A DNA stretch of 64,000 nucleotides from Bradyrhizobium sp. S69. Its GTDB lineage: Bacteria; Pseudomonadota; Alphaproteobacteria; Rhizobiales; Xanthobacteraceae. The DNA is taken from contig NZ_LMUK01000043.1 of the NCBI RefSeq assembly GCF_009766005.1, positions 396,166 to 460,165 of the forward strand, in the 5' to 3' direction. Within the stretch, counting starts at the first letter, position 1. Every line of letters begins with the position of its first letter. Shown piece by piece: positions 42,182-51,696 of this stretch. The translations under genes and the position numbers were made by a program. Below the pieces are notes generated by a model that worked only from the letters and a program-made list of their open reading frames with translations, made no database searches and was not told where the DNA came from.

Positions 42182-42724
42182 TCACATCCCCTCGGGCCCA
42201 CGCCCGATCGCGGCAACACCCGTGCGCGACACCTCGACAAGGCCGAGAGGGCGCATCAGGTCGATGAATTGGGAGATCTTGGCTGAATTTCCCGTGATCT
42301 CGAACACGAAGCTTTCGGTGGTGGCATCGATCACCCGGGCGCGGAAGGCATCCGCAAGCCGCAACGCCTCGACCCGGTTGTCGCCGCCGCCACGCACCTT
42401 CACCATCGCAAGCTCACGCTCGATCGAGCGGCCGGTCAGCGTCATGTCGACGACGCGGTAGACCGGGATCATGCGGTCGAGCTGATGCTTGATCTGCTCG
42501 ATCACCATCGGCGTGCCGGTGGTGACGATGGTGATGCGCGAAACGTGCTTCTTGCTCTCGGTCTCGGAGACCGTGAGGCTTTCGATGTTGTAGCCGCGGC
42601 CGGAGAACAGCCCGATCACCCGCGCGAGTACGCCCGGCTCGTTCTGCACCAGAATGGAGAGCGTGTGGGATTCGACCGGATCACGGCGCTCTTCCATGAA
42701 ATAGGCGGATGCGGGCTGGTTCAT
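42182..42724 (-). CDS. ilvN: acetolactate synthase small (regulatory) subunit
   Basis: 180 residues. N-terminal ACT domain SHTLSILVQNEPGVLARVIGLFSGRGYNIESLTVSETE, second ACT-like domain from about residue 95. It is of the IlvH length class, binds valine and confers feedback inhibition on the large subunit. Located on the same strand as ilvB, with the threonine dehydratase between. Confidence 0.95.
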   Translation of the reverse strand: MNQPASAYFMEERRDPVESHTLSILVQNEPGVLARVIGLFSGRGYNIESLTVSETESKKHVSRITIVTTGTPMVIEQIKHQLDRMIPVYRVVDMTLTGRSIERELAMVKVRGGGDNRVEALRLADAFRARVIDATTESFVFEITGNSAKISQFIDLMRPLGLVEVSRTGVAAIGRGPEGM

Positions 42725-42750
42725 CTCAAATCCTCGTTCATCTCTCGTTC

Positions 42751-42866
42751 GTCATGCCCGGCCTTGTGCCGGGCATCCACGTCTTAACTCTCAGCGAGAA
42801 GGAAGACGTGGATGGCCGGGACGTCCAGCGCGAAGACGCGCTTCGCGCTTTTGCCCGGCCATGACG
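42751..42866. repeat. composite REP element within the ilv cluster
   Basis: GTCATGCCCGGCC-TTGT-GCCGGGCATCCACGTC followed by an inverted copy starting GACGTGGATGGCCGGG and ending CCCGGCCATGAC. It belongs to the same family as 18859-18891. It lies between the threonine dehydratase gene and ilvN. Confidence 0.8.
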
Positions 42867-42885
42867 GCTTTTTTTCTCGAACTCA

Positions 42886-43875
42886 TCACACCGCCACCCG
42901 TCGTTCGGTGTCCACGGCGACATCCATCCCGACCCATCGACGAAACAGATCGAAATCGATATTGCCGCCGCTCAGGATCAGGCCGACGCGCTTGCCGCGG
43001 TTTTTCGCAACTTCCACAAGTGCTGCCGCCAACGCTGCGGCGCCGGCGCCTTCTGCCAGGTTATGGGTATCGATCCAGTAGGCACGGATCGCCGCGGCGA
43101 TCTCCGCATCGGTGACCTGCACGATACGCGAGGCGCCCTTGCGGATGATCTCGAGCGCGTCCGCATCGGGGATTCGCGTTGCCATGCCGTCGGCCAGCGT
43201 GTTGCTGGTCTCGGTGGTGACGATGGTGCCGGCGGCAAACGACAGCGCATAAGACGGCGCCAGGGTCGACTGCACGCCGACGATCTCGGTGGTCAGTCCA
43301 AGCAAATCGCGGGCGAGGATGCAGCCGCAAATGCCGGAGCCTTGCCCGATCGGCACATAGATCGTGTCGAGGTCGGGCGCACTGCGCAGCAGTTCGAGCG
43401 CGTAGGTCGCAACACCGAGCACCAGATCGGAATGGAACGACGGCACCATCTCGAATCCGCTGGCCTCGGCGCGGCGGCCGGCCTCTTCGCGCGCGGCCTG
43501 GAAATCGTCGCCGTGCTCGACCAGGTCGGCGCCAAACGCCTGCATCGCGCGGTTCTTCTCGACCGAATTGCCACGCGGCACCAGGATCGTCACCGGCAGG
43601 CGGTGGCGGCTCGCCGCAAACGCCAGGCTCTGGCCGTGATTGCCGCGGGTCGCCGAAATCAGCCCTGCGACGGCGGGCCGCTCGCGCTTGAGGCGATCGA
43701 CATAGACCAGTCCGCCGCGCACCTTGAAGGCGCCGGTCGGCGTGTGGTTCTCATGCTTGACGACAACGGTGGCGCCGAGCCGTTGCGACAGCAGCGGCCA
43801 TGCATGCGCGGGCGTCGGCGGCATCGAACGGCCGACCACCTGCTGCGCACGCTCCAGTTCGGCGAGGTCAAACAT
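42886..43875 (-). CDS. threonine dehydratase-like PLP enzyme
   Basis: 329 residues, single catalytic domain without the ACT domain of biosynthetic IlvA. PLP lysine Lys51 in TPTGAFKVRGG, SATRGNHGQSLAFAASRHRLPVTILVPRGNSVEKN, and glycine loop VPIGQGSGICG. The product of threonine deamination, 2-oxobutyrate, is the substrate of acetohydroxyacid synthase for isoleucine. Placement between ilvB and ilvN supports that role, but serine or other hydroxy-amino acid dehydratase activity is possible. Repeats separate it from both neighbours. Confidence 0.87.
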   Translation of the reverse strand: MFDLAELERAQQVVGRSMPPTPAHAWPLLSQRLGATVVVKHENHTPTGAFKVRGGLVYVDRLKRERPAVAGLISATRGNHGQSLAFAASRHRLPVTILVPRGNSVEKNRAMQAFGADLVEHGDDFQAAREEAGRRAEASGFEMVPSFHSDLVLGVATYALELLRSAPDLDTIYVPIGQGSGICGCILARDLLGLTTEIVGVQSTLAPSYALSFAAGTIVTTETSNTLADGMATRIPDADALEIIRKGASRIVQVTDAEIAAAIRAYWIDTHNLAEGAGAAALAAALVEVAKNRGKRVGLILSGGNIDFDLFRRWVGMDVAVDTERRVAV

Positions 43876-43890
43876 CTGCTCGCCTCCCTT

Positions 43891-44062
43891 TCACCCTCCC
43901 CTGGAGGGGTCGAGACGAGCGAAGCTCGCTCTCTGGGGTCGATCGCTTCGATAGAAGCGGTCGGGGTGGGGTGGCGATTTGTTCATCCGCAACCCACCCC
44001 ACCCCGCCTCGCAGCTCGCTACGCTCGATGCGAGCCGACCCTCCCCCTCCAGGGGAGGGTGA
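43891..44062. repeat. inverted repeat with 17-bp arms
   Basis: Ends TCACCCTCCCCTGGAGG (43891-43907) and CCTCCAGGGGAGGGTGA (44046-44062) are exact complements, with inner GGGGTGGGGTGG/CCACCCCACCCC. Same family as 25590-25754. It fills the space between the threonine dehydratase gene (start 43875) and the ilvB stop (44152). Confidence 0.85.
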
Positions 44063-44151
44063 GAACGAGACGCGGCGACGGCTAGTACCAGACGCGATTG
44101 CCCTGCCGCGCGCGGGGAGAGGTGAAGGATACGTCTGTGTCGTTGCCATCC

Positions 44152-45927
44152 TCACACCAGCGCCTTGCCGCCGGCGAAGGCGGCAGCGGTGGCTTCGTCA
44201 TTGGCTTCCGCCGGCAGCAGCATTTCGTTGTGCGCCTTGCCGGACGGGATCATCGGGAAACAATTCTCCAGCGCCGCCACCCGGCAATCGAACAGCACCG
44301 GACGCTTGACCGAGATCATCTCCTTGATCGCGCCGTCGAGATCGCCGGGCTTGATGGCCCGGATGCCGACCGCGCCATAGGCTTCGGCCAGCTTGACGAA
44401 ATCCGGTAATGCTTCCGAATAGCTGTGCGACAGCCGGTTGCCGTGCAGCAGTTGCTGCCACTGCCGCACCATGCCCATGTACTGGTTGTTCAGGATGAAA
44501 ACCTTGATCGGTAGTTCATGTTGAACCGCCGTCGACATTTCCTGCATCGTCATCTGCACCGACGCATCGCCGCCGATGTCGATCACCAGACTATCGGGAT
44601 GCGCGACCTGGACGCCGAGTGCTGCCGGCAATCCATAGCCCATGGTGCCGAGACCACCGGAGGTCATCCAGCGATGCGGCTCCTCGAAGCCGAAGAACTG
44701 CGCGGCCCACATCTGGTGCTGGCCGACTTCGGTCGTGATGTAGGTGTCACGCCCGCGCGTCAGTTCGAACAGCCGCTGGATCGCGTATTGCGGCAGGATG
44801 ACATCGCTGTTCTTCTTGTAGGACAGCGAATTGCGCGCGCGCCACTTCGCGATCTCCTGCCACCACGGCTTGATGTCCGGCTTTTTGGCTTCCGCCTTGA
44901 ACACCTGCAACAGATCCCCGAGCACGTTGCCGACGTCGCCGATGATCGGGATATCGACCCGGATGTTCTTGTTGATCGAGGACGGGTCGATGTCGATGTG
45001 GATTTTCTTCGAGCCCGGCGAAAACGCGTCGGTCCGTCCGGTGATGCGGTCGTCGAAACGCGCGCCGACGCACAGCATGACGTCGCAATCATGCATCGCC
45101 ATGTTGGCTTCGTAGGTGCCGTGCATGCCGAGCATGCCGAGCCAGCTCTTGCCCGACGCCGGATATGCTCCCAGGCCCATCAGGGTCGAGGTGATCGGAA
45201 AGCCCGTAACCTCGACCAGTTCACGCAGCAGCTTCGAGGCCTCCACCCCGGAATTGATGACGCCGCCGCCGCTGTAGATCACCGGACGCTTGGCCGAGGC
45301 GAGCAACGCCACGGCCTTGCGGATCTGCCCGGCATCGCCCTTGACCCGCGGCGCATACGAAATATGCACGTCGGATTTGCGCGGCGGATGATAGGTGCCG
45401 GTCGCGAACTGCACATCCTTGGGCACGTCGACGACGACCGGGCCCGGGCGGCCGGTGCTCGCGACGTAGAACGCCTCGTGCAGCACCTTGGCCAGATCGT
45501 TGACGTCGCGCACCAGCCAGTTGTGCTTGGTGCAGGGCCTCGTGATGCCGACGGTGTCGCACTCCTGGAACGCGTCATTGCCGATCAGATGTGTCGGCAC
45601 CTGGCCGGTGATGCAGACCAGCGGGATCGAGTCCATCAGCGCGTCGGTCAGCGGCGTCACCATGTTCGTGGCGCCGGGTCCCGATGTCACCAGCACGACG
45701 CCCGGCTTGCCCGTGGAGCGCGCATAACCCTCGGCGGCATGGCCGGCGCCCTGCTCGTGCCGAACCAGGATGTGCTCGACTTCGCTTTGCTGGAAAATCT
45801 CGTCATAAATCGGAAGCACTGCGCCGCCCGGATAGCCGAAGATATGCTTGACGCCGTGATCGATCAGCGCGCGCACGATCATGGCGGCACCGGTCATCTG
45901 GCTCGGGTCGTGGCTGTTGTCACTCAT
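44152..45927 (-). CDS. ilvB: acetolactate synthase large subunit
   Basis: 591 residues. ThDP enzyme: catalytic Glu in YPGGAVLPIYDEIFQ...HEQGAGHAAEGYARSTGKPG, FAD region, and ThDP motif GDASVQMTMQEMSTAVQHELPIKVFILNN. It makes acetolactate from two pyruvates, or acetohydroxybutyrate from pyruvate plus 2-oxobutyrate. It is the first structural gene after a leader peptide and attenuator, which together regulate the ilvB transcript. Confidence 0.96.
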   Translation of the reverse strand: MSDNSHDPSQMTGAAMIVRALIDHGVKHIFGYPGGAVLPIYDEIFQQSEVEHILVRHEQGAGHAAEGYARSTGKPGVVLVTSGPGATNMVTPLTDALMDSIPLVCITGQVPTHLIGNDAFQECDTVGITRPCTKHNWLVRDVNDLAKVLHEAFYVASTGRPGPVVVDVPKDVQFATGTYHPPRKSDVHISYAPRVKGDAGQIRKAVALLASAKRPVIYSGGGVINSGVEASKLLRELVEVTGFPITSTLMGLGAYPASGKSWLGMLGMHGTYEANMAMHDCDVMLCVGARFDDRITGRTDAFSPGSKKIHIDIDPSSINKNIRVDIPIIGDVGNVLGDLLQVFKAEAKKPDIKPWWQEIAKWRARNSLSYKKNSDVILPQYAIQRLFELTRGRDTYITTEVGQHQMWAAQFFGFEEPHRWMTSGGLGTMGYGLPAALGVQVAHPDSLVIDIGGDASVQMTMQEMSTAVQHELPIKVFILNNQYMGMVRQWQQLLHGNRLSHSYSEALPDFVKLAEAYGAVGIRAIKPGDLDGAIKEMISVKRPVLFDCRVAALENCFPMIPSGKAHNEMLLPAEANDEATAAAFAGGKALV

Positions 45928-46011
45928 GGCTGGCTCCGGATCCGCAAGACGTCAGCGGCTTTCTTCAGTTGGGTTGTCTCGATCAGTCAGCTTGGACGAT
46001 ACAAAGAGGTG

Positions 46012-46040
46012 GAAAATAAAAAGGGGCCCGAAAGGACCCC
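46012..46040 (-). terminator. ilvB attenuator terminator
   Basis: On the minus strand GGGGTCC-TTTC-GGGCCCC followed by TTTTTATTTT, a strong intrinsic terminator 85 nt before ilvB. The competing antiterminator pairs CACCGCC (46085-46079) with GGCGGTG (46051-46045), enclosing GGATGGC-TAAG-GCCATCC around the leader stop codon. Together with the leader peptide this is a classical attenuator. Confidence 0.9.
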
Positions 46041-46066
46041 TGCACACCGCCCGATTTTGGATGGCC

Positions 46067-46132
46067 TTAGCCATCCCCGGCGGTGCGCTTGGGTACGACG
46101 ACGATAAGGAGTTTGGTAATAATATTACGCAT
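46067..46132 (-). CDS. ilvB leader peptide
   Basis: 21 codons from ATG 46132. It begins MRNIITKLLIVVVPK and contains two consecutive Ile, two Leu, one more Ile and three Val codons. That set matches the amino acids whose synthesis ilvB, ilvN and ilvC control. The stop codon sits within the antiterminator-region stem, and the terminator follows 27 nt later. Composition and context make the identification strong. Confidence 0.88.
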   Translation of the reverse strand: MRNIITKLLIVVVPKRTAGDG

Positions 46133-46288
46133 TTTGCGGCTCAAGCTTCCCGAAGGTTGCGCGGAACATAACGCCGAAACCCCAGAAGTCAAGGCAAGGC
46201 GCTCGCTCAACGCGATTTTGGGAGCTTAGCGGGGTTCCGGGCGTTGGGCGAGTGTTTTTCGGGCGTGTACTGCGCATGGCTGAGACGC

Positions 46289-46363
46289 CGTAGCCCGGAT
46301 GAGCTTTTGCGACATCCGGGGATGCGCTTCATCCCGGACATCGCAAGAGTCATCCGGGCTACG
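46289..46363. repeat. REP element overlapping the miaA stop codon
   Basis: CGTAGCCCGGATGA (46289-46302) and TCATCCGGGCTACG (46350-46363) are exact complements, with an inner pair TGCGACATCCGGG/CCCGGACATCGCA. It includes the miaA stop codon. The rest of 46133-46358 shows no gene. Confidence 0.8.
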
Positions 46364-47306
46364 CGAACAGCCCGTCCGCCCACCCCCGCGCCGTCTCCGG
46401 CGCTACCCACTCGAATTCCGGCAGTTGGTGCCGGAACCAGGTGAATTGCCGCTTGGCGTAGTGGCGGGTATCGGCGCGGCCGATCTCGGCGGCTTCCTCC
46501 CGCGTGATCTCCCCCGCAAGATGGCGGATCAACGCCGGCACGCCATGCGCCTTCATGGCCGGGAGCAGCGGATCGAGACCGCGCGCCGCCAACGCCGCGA
46601 CCTCCTGCAGCGCACCCGCTTCCAGCATCGCACTGAACCGCGCATCGATCCGTGCGTACAACGCATCGCGTTCCGGCGCGAGAAACAGTGCGCGAAATGC
46701 CCCCTGCGGCAACAGCGGCGGCAAACCATCGCGATGCCAATCGGTCAGCGAACGCCCGGTGGCCTCGACCACTTCGAGCGCGCGCGCGACGCGCGTGCGA
46801 TCGCGCGGTTTCAGGCGTTCCGCGCTGGCCGGATCGCGCCGCGCCAGTTCGGCATGCAACGCCTCGACGCCGTTTTGTTCGAGCCGGGCGCGGACGCTGT
46901 CGCGAATCCCGGATGGAACCGGCGGCACCGCCGACAGCCCGCGCGTCAGCGCCTTGAAGTAAAGACCCGAACCGCCGACGAAAATCGGCAAGCGGCTTTG
47001 TGCGCGCGCCTCGTTGAGCGCGGCCGCCGCGTCATCCACCCAACTTCCCGCCGAGCAATTCACCGCGGCGTCGACATGGCCATAGAGCCGGTGCGGCACA
47101 CGCGCTTCTTCCTGCGGCGTCGGCCGCGCGGTGATGATGCGGAGGTCGCGGTAGACCTGCATCGAATCGGTATTGATGACGACGCCGCCGGCCCTTTCGG
47201 CGAGCGCCAGCGCCAGCGCCGACTTGCCGCTGGCGGTCGGCCCTGCGATAAGCAGCGCAAGCCCGTCTGCCGTCTGGCCTGCCTCCTGAAGCGAATTGCC
47301 GCGCAT
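46359..47306 (-). CDS. miaA: tRNA dimethylallyltransferase
   Basis: 315 residues from ATG 47306, which shares a CATG with the serB start. P-loop LLIAGPTASGKSALALALAERAGGVVINTDSMQVYRDLRIITARPT, then FVGGSGLYFKALTRGLS and PRDRTRVARALEVVEATGRSL. It adds the dimethylallyl group to A37 of tRNAs that read UNN codons. Divergent from serB with no space between, so each promoter must lie in the other gene. Confidence 0.96.
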   Translation of the reverse strand: MRGNSLQEAGQTADGLALLIAGPTASGKSALALALAERAGGVVINTDSMQVYRDLRIITARPTPQEEARVPHRLYGHVDAAVNCSAGSWVDDAAAALNEARAQSRLPIFVGGSGLYFKALTRGLSAVPPVPSGIRDSVRARLEQNGVEALHAELARRDPASAERLKPRDRTRVARALEVVEATGRSLTDWHRDGLPPLLPQGAFRALFLAPERDALYARIDARFSAMLEAGALQEVAALAARGLDPLLPAMKAHGVPALIRHLAGEITREEAAEIGRADTRHYAKRQFTWFRHQLPEFEWVAPETARGWADGLFA

Positions 47307-48198
47307 GTCTCTCGTCGCCACGCTGATCTGCCATCCCGCCAATCCCGCGCTCGATAGCACGGTCGTCGACGGCGCGCGCGCCATTCTTAGCGAAGCCGGC
47401 CCGGCGCATTGGCTGTTTCACGAGGTCGCCGTCGATATCCCCTTTGCAAGCGACGAACCAATCGCTGCCATCGTCACCCGGCTCAAGCAGGCGCGCGGCG
47501 ATCTGCCGATCGACGTCGTGGTGCAGCCGCAGATCGACCGGCGCAAGAAGCTTTTTCTGGCCGACATGGATTCCACCATGATCGGCCAGGAATGCATCGA
47601 CGAACTGGCGGATTTCGCCGGCCTCAAGACCCACGTCGCTGCGATCACCGAACGCGCGATGCGCGGCGAAATCGCGTTCGAGCCGGCGCTGCGCGAACGC
47701 GTCGCGCTGCTGAAGGGCGTGGCCGTCGGCGTGGTCGACGAGGTCCTCAAGCAACGCATCACGCTGACGCCGGGCGGCCGCGAACTGGTCGCGACCATGC
47801 GCGCCCATGGTGCCTATACCTGCCTGATCTCGGGCGGCTTTACATTATTTACCAATGCGATCGCGGCCATGGTCGGCTTTCAGGAGAACCGCGCCAACGA
47901 GTTGAAGGTTCTGGACGGCAAGCTCACCGGCGAGGTTGCCGAGCCGATCCTGGGCCGCGCCGCCAAGCTCGCAACCCTGATTGAACTGCGCGAGTCCTTC
48001 GATCTCGACAATCTCGACACGCTGGTGGTCGGCGACGGCGCCAACGATCTCGGCATGATCGAGGCCGCGGGCCTCGGCGTCGCCTACCACGCCAAGCCCG
48101 CGGTCGCGGCGGCCGCCGCCGCGCGGATCGACCACGGCGACCTCACCGCATTGCTGTATGCGCAGGGCTACCGGCGCGAGGAGTTTGTCGGGGGATAG
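47305..48198 (+). CDS. serB: phosphoserine phosphatase
   Basis: 297 residues from ATG 47305. HAD motif I LADMDSTMIGQE with Asp87 and Asp89, motif II LISGGFTLFT, and motif IV VVGDGANDLGMIEAAGLGVAY. An N-terminal ACT-like domain covers about 1-75. It produces serine from phosphoserine. A serB/miaA divergent pair next to degP is a familiar arrangement in this family of bacteria. Confidence 0.96.
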   Translation: MSLVATLICHPANPALDSTVVDGARAILSEAGPAHWLFHEVAVDIPFASDEPIAAIVTRLKQARGDLPIDVVVQPQIDRRKKLFLADMDSTMIGQECIDELADFAGLKTHVAAITERAMRGEIAFEPALRERVALLKGVAVGVVDEVLKQRITLTPGGRELVATMRAHGAYTCLISGGFTLFTNAIAAMVGFQENRANELKVLDGKLTGEVAEPILGRAAKLATLIELRESFDLDNLDTLVVGDGANDLGMIEAAGLGVAYHAKPAVAAAAAARIDHGDLTALLYAQGYRREEFVGG

Positions 48199-48204
48199 GT
48201 TCGT

Positions 48205-48510
48205 GTCGTCTCGGCGAAGGCCGGGACCCACCGGAACCGTCATCCTGAGGAGCGGCCACTTGGCCGCGTCTCGAAGGATGATGTTCAGCTCGGTGCTTGC
48301 GGCCATCCTTCGAGGCTCGCAAGAGCTCGCACCTCACGGGTGAACGCAATTGCGTTCATCCCAGGGATGACGTCGAAATAGCTTCACAGGCTCAAACGCG
48401 GGGACACATACGCCGTGTCGGCGATGTTCCGAACAGCGTCAGTGTGCCTGTTGAAACGACGCATCGTCATCGTAAGCGCCAGGGGTATGGGTCCCCGCCT
48501 GCGCGGGGAC
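48205..48510. repeat. cluster of palindromic elements between serB and degP
   Basis: GCGGCCA-CT-TGGCCGC (48252-48267) inside a CATCCT/AGGATG pair, another CATCCTTCGAGG copy at 48304, and GTCCCCGC-CTGC-GCGGGGAC (48491-48510). The 354-bp gap 48199-48552 between the convergent serB and degP genes holds no reading frame I would defend. Confidence 0.65.
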
Positions 48511-48552
48511 GACGAACCTATTTGGCACGAACGACCAGCTCCACTGAGCAGG

Positions 48553-50142
<1,590 letters not shown>

Positions 50143-50330
50143 ATGGGCTCTCTCTGTCTTTCAAGAACGGAACGGCGTTGCAGCGCAATGTGCGCCCGAA
50201 CCGGGCTGCGGCGCAAGCATCGAGGGGTCATTTCGTCGTCATGCGCGCAGGGCCGAATGCGGCAAAAATCGGCGCGGCGGCCCACCCTGCTTTGAACCCG
50301 CAGTCTTTTTTGCTTCAACCGGAGCGGGCT

Positions 50331-50505
50331 CCAGAGCCTTTTCCGTTCCGATACATCGGAACGGGGCTCTGGTCTTTTGTTTTAACGCGTTTTCTACCGC
50401 AGATAAGTCTACGCAATCTGCGCAGATTGCTATGCGAACCGGTAGCCACGGAGCCTGTCATCGGGCGCGCATTCGCTTGACCCGTTGGCTCGAAAACGCT
50501 TTAGC
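50331..50505. repeat. repeat element between degP and DUF2065 gene
   Basis: CCAGAGCC...GGCTCTGG (50331-50372) with an inner CCGTTCCGA/TCGGAACGG stem followed by T-rich sequence; then a part (ACGCGTTTTCT ... ACCGGT ... GCTCGAAAACGCTTTA) that also occurs in the 5' end of degP. A perfect CAATCTGCGCAGATTG lies at 50414-50429. The gap 50143-50500 holds no other feature. Confidence 0.7.
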
Positions 50506-50701
50506 GCCTGATAACCCAGATCAGGATCAGGCCTGCGACCGCCGATCCGATACCGACGACGCGCAGCACGTTGTCCGGCGTCGCCAGCGCGCTCTTCATC
50601 GCCCGGCGCATCCAGGCCGGGCTGGCCGCGAACATCAGGCCTTCGATCACAAACAGAATACCCACACCGATGAGGAAGTCGGCGAACGCTATGGACCTCA
50701 T
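50501..50701 (-). CDS. DUF2065 (YjeT-like) membrane protein
   Basis: 66 residues, two membrane helices: ADFLIGVGILFVIEGLMFAASPAWMRRAM and VVGIGSAVAGLILIWVIRR. The match is DUF2065, which is also found next to hflKC in enterobacteria (yjeT). Its function is unknown but the link to HflKC recurs. It is 89 bp beyond the hflC stop on the same strand. Confidence 0.88.
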   Translation of the reverse strand: MRSIAFADFLIGVGILFVIEGLMFAASPAWMRRAMKSALATPDNVLRVVGIGSAVAGLILIWVIRR

Positions 50702-50790
50702 CGGACTGGAACCTCCCGTTTGACGTTGTTTTTTGACATCGGGGCCGAAGCAGCGTCCCGCTTCGACCCGTTGGTGCTTCGACTTGCGCG

Positions 50791-51696
50791 CTACGGCTTC
50801 GCCGGCGTCGGCGGGGCCGCAGTCGGAGTGCCCGATGCATTACCGAAGAACCTGAAGAACTCCGAATCCGGCCGCAGCAGGAACCTGGTATCCGCGCTCT
50901 TCAAGCCGTTCTCATAGGCCGTCATCGAACGGTAGAACGCGAAGAAGTCCGGATCCTTGCCATAGGCCTCGGCAAACAACCGGTTGCGTTCGCCGTCGCC
51001 GTCGCCGCGCACCTGCTCGGAGGTCGAATTGGCTTCGGCGACGATCACGGTGGCTTCGCGATCGGCGTTGGCGCGGATTTCCTGGGCCTTTTGCGCGCCC
51101 TGAGCGCGGTATTCGGCCGCTTCCTGTTCCCGCTGGGTCTGCATCCGCTTATAGACCGGCACGCTGTTCTGCTCCGGCAGATCGGCGCGTCTGATCCGGA
51201 CGTCGACCACCTGGATGCCATAGGCGTCGGCTTCCTTGTCGACCTGATCGCGGATCCTGTTCATCAGGGCTTCGCGCTCATCGCGCACCACCTGGATGAA
51301 GGTGACCTCGCCGAGTACGCGGCGCAGCGACGCGTTCAGGATCGTGGTCAACTGGGTGTTGGCGGCCTGGATCGAGCCGACGGTCTGGTAAAACCGCAGC
51401 GGCGTCTTGATGCGATAGCGCGCAAACGCATCGACCACCAACCGCTTCTGATCCGAGGCGATGACTTCCTGCGACGGATTTTCCAGATCAAGGATACGCT
51501 TGTCGATCGGGATTACCGTATCGACAAAGGGCGCCTTGAAATGCAGCCCGGGATCGGTGACGACGCCGACCGGCTCACCGAGCCGCACCACCAACGCCTG
51601 TTCGGTCTGATCCACGGTGAACACCGCGCTGTAGCCGACGATGACGACGGCCAGCAGCAAGAATAACACGACAATACCTGTAACCGGGGATCTCAT
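50791..51696 (-). CDS. hflC: HflC, modulator of FtsH protease
   Basis: 301 residues. One N-terminal membrane helix (GIVVLFLLLAVVIVGYSAVFTVDQTEQALVVRLGE) then an SPFH/band 7 domain and a long helical region rich in Gln, Arg and Glu. With HflK it forms a large cage around FtsH in the inner membrane and restrains it. Overlaps the hflK stop by 4 bp (ATGA), so translation is coupled. Tail ends TPTAAPPTPAKP, a disordered end. Confidence 0.95.
   Translation of the reverse strand: MRSPVTGIVVLFLLLAVVIVGYSAVFTVDQTEQALVVRLGEPVGVVTDPGLHFKAPFVDTVIPIDKRILDLENPSQEVIASDQKRLVVDAFARYRIKTPLRFYQTVGSIQAANTQLTTILNASLRRVLGEVTFIQVVRDEREALMNRIRDQVDKEADAYGIQVVDVRIRRADLPEQNSVPVYKRMQTQREQEAAEYRAQGAQKAQEIRANADREATVIVAEANSTSEQVRGDGDGERNRLFAEAYGKDPDFFAFYRSMTAYENGLKSADTRFLLRPDSEFFRFFGNASGTPTAAPPTPAKP

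Noticed and set aside
42868..42875. T-tract after a REP hairpin as an ilv terminator
   Set aside because: The T run is on the plus strand whereas the ilv genes are transcribed from the minus strand, so it cannot terminate them.
44518..46107. 529-codon open frame opposite ilvB and its leader
   Set aside because: Mirror of a high-GC coding gene; no recognisable motifs, and it would run through the attenuator.
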